From Corylus avellana (lineage: Eukaryota; Streptophyta; Magnoliopsida; Fagales; Betulaceae), in NCBI RefSeq assembly GCF_901000735.1, contig NC_081542.1:15973577-16037576 (forward strand): 64,000 bases of DNA, written 5' to 3'. This document shows, piece after piece, positions 60,671 through 64,000 of the stretch (within the stretch, counting starts at the first letter, position 1; every line of letters begins with the position of its first letter). The notes under the pieces are model-generated. The model saw nothing but the letters and a program-made list of their open reading frames with translations. It did not search any database and was not told the DNA's origin. The translations under genes were made by a program, and so were the position numbers.

Positions 60671-63290
60671 GGGTTAAATACTGCCCCCTAGGTTTTCAAC
60701 ATTTTATTTTTTTCTCCTTAGGGTTTCATTTTTATCACAGGAGGCACATGTAATTTTCATAATGACCAAGATGGTACCTCCGTTAAAATTCCGTCTAAAA
60801 TTTAACGGAACGTCATATCAGCATCAATCAAATGTCGTCACGTGTCATATAATTAATTAAAAAATTATATTTTTAAAGGGAAAATTACAGTTTACCCCCC
60901 CAAAGTTGTCAGCAATTTGCAATTCGACCTCCAAAGTTTTAATTTTTGCAATCCACCTCCCTAAAGTTTCAATTTTTTTTCAATTTAGGCATTCCGTTAG
61001 TCAAACCGGCTTTGACTGACGGAACAGTGATCACGTGCGACGCACTTGATCACTATTGGCATTTTTGGAGACCAAAATGCCTCCCATCCCCTGTTCTATC
61101 TCTCCCTCTCTCTCTCTCTCCGTTTGATCATTTCTTTTTTGTTCAACATCAATCTGAAACCTTTTGATCCAGATTTCATCTGATTCTGATCTGAAACTGC
61201 ACGCTGGGACGGTGGGACCTTCCTCCAGCCATCTGAATCTTCTCCAATCTCAGGATTGACGAGCACCTGAGTTTGATATTTATCTTTTTTATTTTCTTTA
61301 TATATATATCTCCATAGATTCTTATCTCATTCCATTCCAGTGGCTCAACCAATAACCAATGGCGAAAACTAAAAAATCCATGGTTTCCCGGTAGAACCCC
61401 ATTTCGCTCAAGTTGTTGTGAAACCGGAAAAAAGAAACGGTTTTTCGCACAGCTTGCTCATAGTGCAAGTCCCACTTGTATATCGTATTTGGCCGAAGAA
61501 GCATCGGACAAGTTGGAGTTCTTACCTTCTTGGGACTCCATGGACCAAGATCTGCTTTCATTATATGGGCAATACCGATCTACTTTAGTAGATCATATAT
61601 ATATATATATATATATTTTTTCCTTTTTTATTTTCATCTGATATTCATGATTCTGAAGTTTATGTAAGACGGCGGTTGATTTCAGGGAGGTTGAGATTGT
61701 TGTTGTTGATACAGTGATAGGATTATTATAATGAAGAATTGCTGTTGATATAATGATATTTGTTCATATTCTTGTTGGTGCCAAGCTAATATCTGCAATA
61801 AATTTTTGCTTTGTGTGTTTTCATATTCTTTCTGGTTTTTCTTGTGGGTTGTGAGAAGCTCAGTGTATCTATAAAATTTCAAACGAGAATTCAAATTTCC
61901 ACACGAACCACTGCAAAAGGATAGGATTGAACAATTTTCAGTTTTCATTCGCTCCTTCCTTTCCACCAGATTCTCAGTAACCAAACAAAGATTTTTTTTT
62001 TTTTTAAAAAAAAAACTCAATCAATTTACAAATTTTATATACTACCGATCTCTTTCTTATTTTCACTACCTATCTGTTCCTTTTTTCCCGACCAATCAAC
62101 TGGCTCAGCCAAAATAAAATTTTCGTTTTCCAATGAATTCAAAGTCAAAAAAAAAAAAAAAAATCACAACCAAAGCACTCGAAATTCTCTTTTCTCTCAA
62201 TTTCTCTGCATCCAAATGATGATTAAATCTCAACGTCTCTCTTTGGAATTGGCCGGCCAGCGTTAAGATCAAAGGTGATCTCCGACATGCTCGTCGTCGT
62301 TCTCGGTAAACAAAGGAGTGAGAGTCTGTGGGATGGGGGGCATTTTGGGTAGAAAAAGGTTAGAAGTGATGGGAGCATTTTCGGTAGAAAAAGGTCAGAA
62401 GTGATCACGTGCGTCGCACGTGATCACTGTTCTGTCAGTCAAAGCGGCTCTGACTGACGGAATGCCTAAATTGAAATAAATTGAAACTTTAGGAGGGTGG
62501 ATTGCAAAAATTGAAACTTTGGAGGTCGAATTGCAAATCGCTGACAACTTTGGAGGGGTAAACTGTAATTTTCCCATTTTTAAAAAAAGAAAGAAAAAAG
62601 AATTGAGAGTGACTTAGCCATTTGTGGGTGGCCATGGGATGACCGGGACATCCCCATCTGGCTGATTTGGGGGTAGCGAGCCACCCCATGACTCATAAGG
62701 ATCAAAAGTTCTCACATTGCTGTTTAACAAGGCTCTGTCCGCAGCAAACAAATGGTTGCTGCAAACAAATGGATGCCCACCTCCGCAGCAAAATAAATAA
62801 ATAAAATGTAAATAAAAAATCTTATTAAAAATTTTGAGCAAGAAGTAGGAGGAGGAAAAACGATTCTTCACCTGGATTGCCTATGGGTTGTTGGAGGAGG
62901 CTGGCGTTGGTCAGTAGGTGGACTTGTAGAGAGCGCGAGATGCCGAAGAGACACGGGTTTTGGCTAGAGAGGGAGGTTTGGGCTCCTTGGGGTGGCTGAG
63001 CCACCCCCAAACGGGCCATATGGGGGTGGTTCCGGCCACCCCCTTTGGCCATTAGGGTGGCCGAAAGGCCTGAAACTACCCCCAAATTCACTGGGAATTG
63101 TTTCGGCCACAAAAAAAAAAAAAATTTTAAAAAAAAATTAATTATATAATACGTAGCGACATTTGATTGGTGCTAATGTAGTGTTCCGTTAAATTATGAA
63201 AACCACAAATACGAGATAAAAATGAAACTCTAAAGAAAAAAAAAAAAATAAACCGTTGAAACTTTATGGGGTAAAAGAGTATTTAATTTT
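60671..63290. mobile_element. Outer inverted-repeat element hosting a second element
   Basis: The left arm (60671-60870) and right arm (about 63130-63290, inverted) share TTAAATACT, GTTTCATTTTTATC, TTAACGGAAC and CAATCAAATGTCG, with an indel of about 35 bp. A 1.7 kb Mutator-type element sits inside, next to a GC-rich GGTGGC/GCCACC core (62620-63110) like that of 36154-36977. T-rich flanks prevent a clear target duplication. Confidence 0.6.
60878..62575. mobile_element. Mutator-like element, 9-bp target duplication, nested
   Basis: Long arms of about 185 bp begin GGGAAAATTACAGTTTACCC at the left and its inverse at the right. ATTTTTAAA is duplicated exactly at 60869-60877 and 62576-62584. The interior has no transposase. 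It holds CT-rich sequence and two small minus ORFs (61322-61561; 62223-62408, ending MSEITFDLNAGRPIPK) that might be captured gene fragments, not recognised. ORFs reading TDGTVITCDA / TDRTVITCDA lie in the arms and are artefacts. Confidence 0.8.
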
Positions 63291-64000
63291 TTTTTAAATA
63301 AAATATTTTATTAAAGATCAATCATGTCAAACAGTTATTGAAAAAATGACAACAGATCGAAACAACAAAGTTGCCAAAGTCATTCAATGGCTATAGAGGG
63401 CTCAATTTTTTAGGCATAATTGTATTTCTCAAGTATTTTGTCAAGAAAATTCACAAAATATTAACATATATAATAATCTATTTGACCATAGCTCAAACTG
63501 CGGTCATGGAGAATCTTTGTGACAAAATTAAAAACCAATGGAACTTTTTGATAATCCATCAAAACAAATGGAGTGGTCGATTTTAATCTTTTTTCGTAAA
63601 AGTAATTGTTTTGATGTCATTAATTTTAGTTTTTTAGTCTTTTTTGAAATATACATTAATGTATTTTAGTAGTTTATATAGTATGTTTTTACAATGAATG
63701 GCAATGTGTTAAGTTTTGCCAACAAAGTATTTGCAATACAGTGCAGTTTGGGGTTTGTGAATGAATAACTCTTTTCAAGAAAGCTCTTATAAGTATCGAG
63801 TCATATATTGAGAGAAAGCATATATAAAGAAAGAGAGTAGTTAATATATTTAAGTAAACTATTAGTCCATTAGTTTAGGCTTTTGTATTAATATGACTTG
63901 TGGATGCAATTTTTATTATTTTTGAAAGCGGATTCTTTCACCTATTGAAATTTTTCTAGCATTATTTATGATATTCACTTTTATTTGTTTTCTTTTTAGG
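63291..64000. other. Intergenic to window end
   Basis: AT-rich; no gene, RNA or ordered repeat recognised. Confidence 0.45.

Noticed and set aside
60946..61167. Homologous ORFs at 60946 and 62395 as a gene family
   Set aside because: They are the two inverted arms of one transposon read in opposite directions.

Overview
This is nuclear DNA from a flowering plant, most likely a woody rosid (possibly Fagales, low confidence). The evidence is small multi-exon genes with GT-AG introns, AT-rich intergenic DNA, and dense relics of LINEs, SINEs and Mutator-like elements. There is no bacterial, viral, rRNA or CRISPR content. There are three N gaps: 6861-6960, 15769-15891 and 60064-60163.

Layout. 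1-2718 (-): 5' part of a PDIL2-1-type protein disulfide isomerase, cut by the window edge. 3206-6860 and 6961-10616: the same 3.65 kb printed on both sides of a 100-N gap, carrying an RRM-protein gene (-). This looks like an unmerged contig overlap. 11961-16400: three tandem copies of a ~1.47 kb unit, each with a reverse-oriented poly-A retroelement. 17643-30780: repeats, with an R2R3-MYB of flavonol subgroup 7 (-) at 20739-22641. 31182-34696 (+): ER DnaJ co-chaperone ERDJ3B. 35480-38700: a LINE relic split by two younger transposons. 40149-42144 (-): TAF13. 46596-50158 (+): plastid lipase of the PLIP group. 55414-57516 and 58908-59819 (-): tandem TMEM205-like (DUF4149) genes. 60671-63290: nested inverted-repeat elements.

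How the genes relate. They are not an operon, but the order carries information. From memory, Arabidopsis keeps subsets of this set as neighbours: PDIL2-1/MYB12 on chromosome 2, a DUF4149 protein/PLIP3/ERDJ3B/MYB11 on chromosome 3, and PLIP2/TAF13 on chromosome 1. This window seems to hold the union on one segment, as expected before duplicate-gene loss. The two ER-folding genes (PDI and ERDJ3B) each carry a perfectly spaced ER-stress element (CCAAT-N10-CACG) 120-210 bp upstream of the ATG.

I found no convincing novel biological system. The most useful items are the probable assembly duplication, the paired ER-stress elements, the pre-fractionation gene order, the retroelement-bearing tandem array, a set of Mutator-like elements with exact 9-bp target duplications, and a DUF4149 paralogue whose ancestral splice acceptor is lost.
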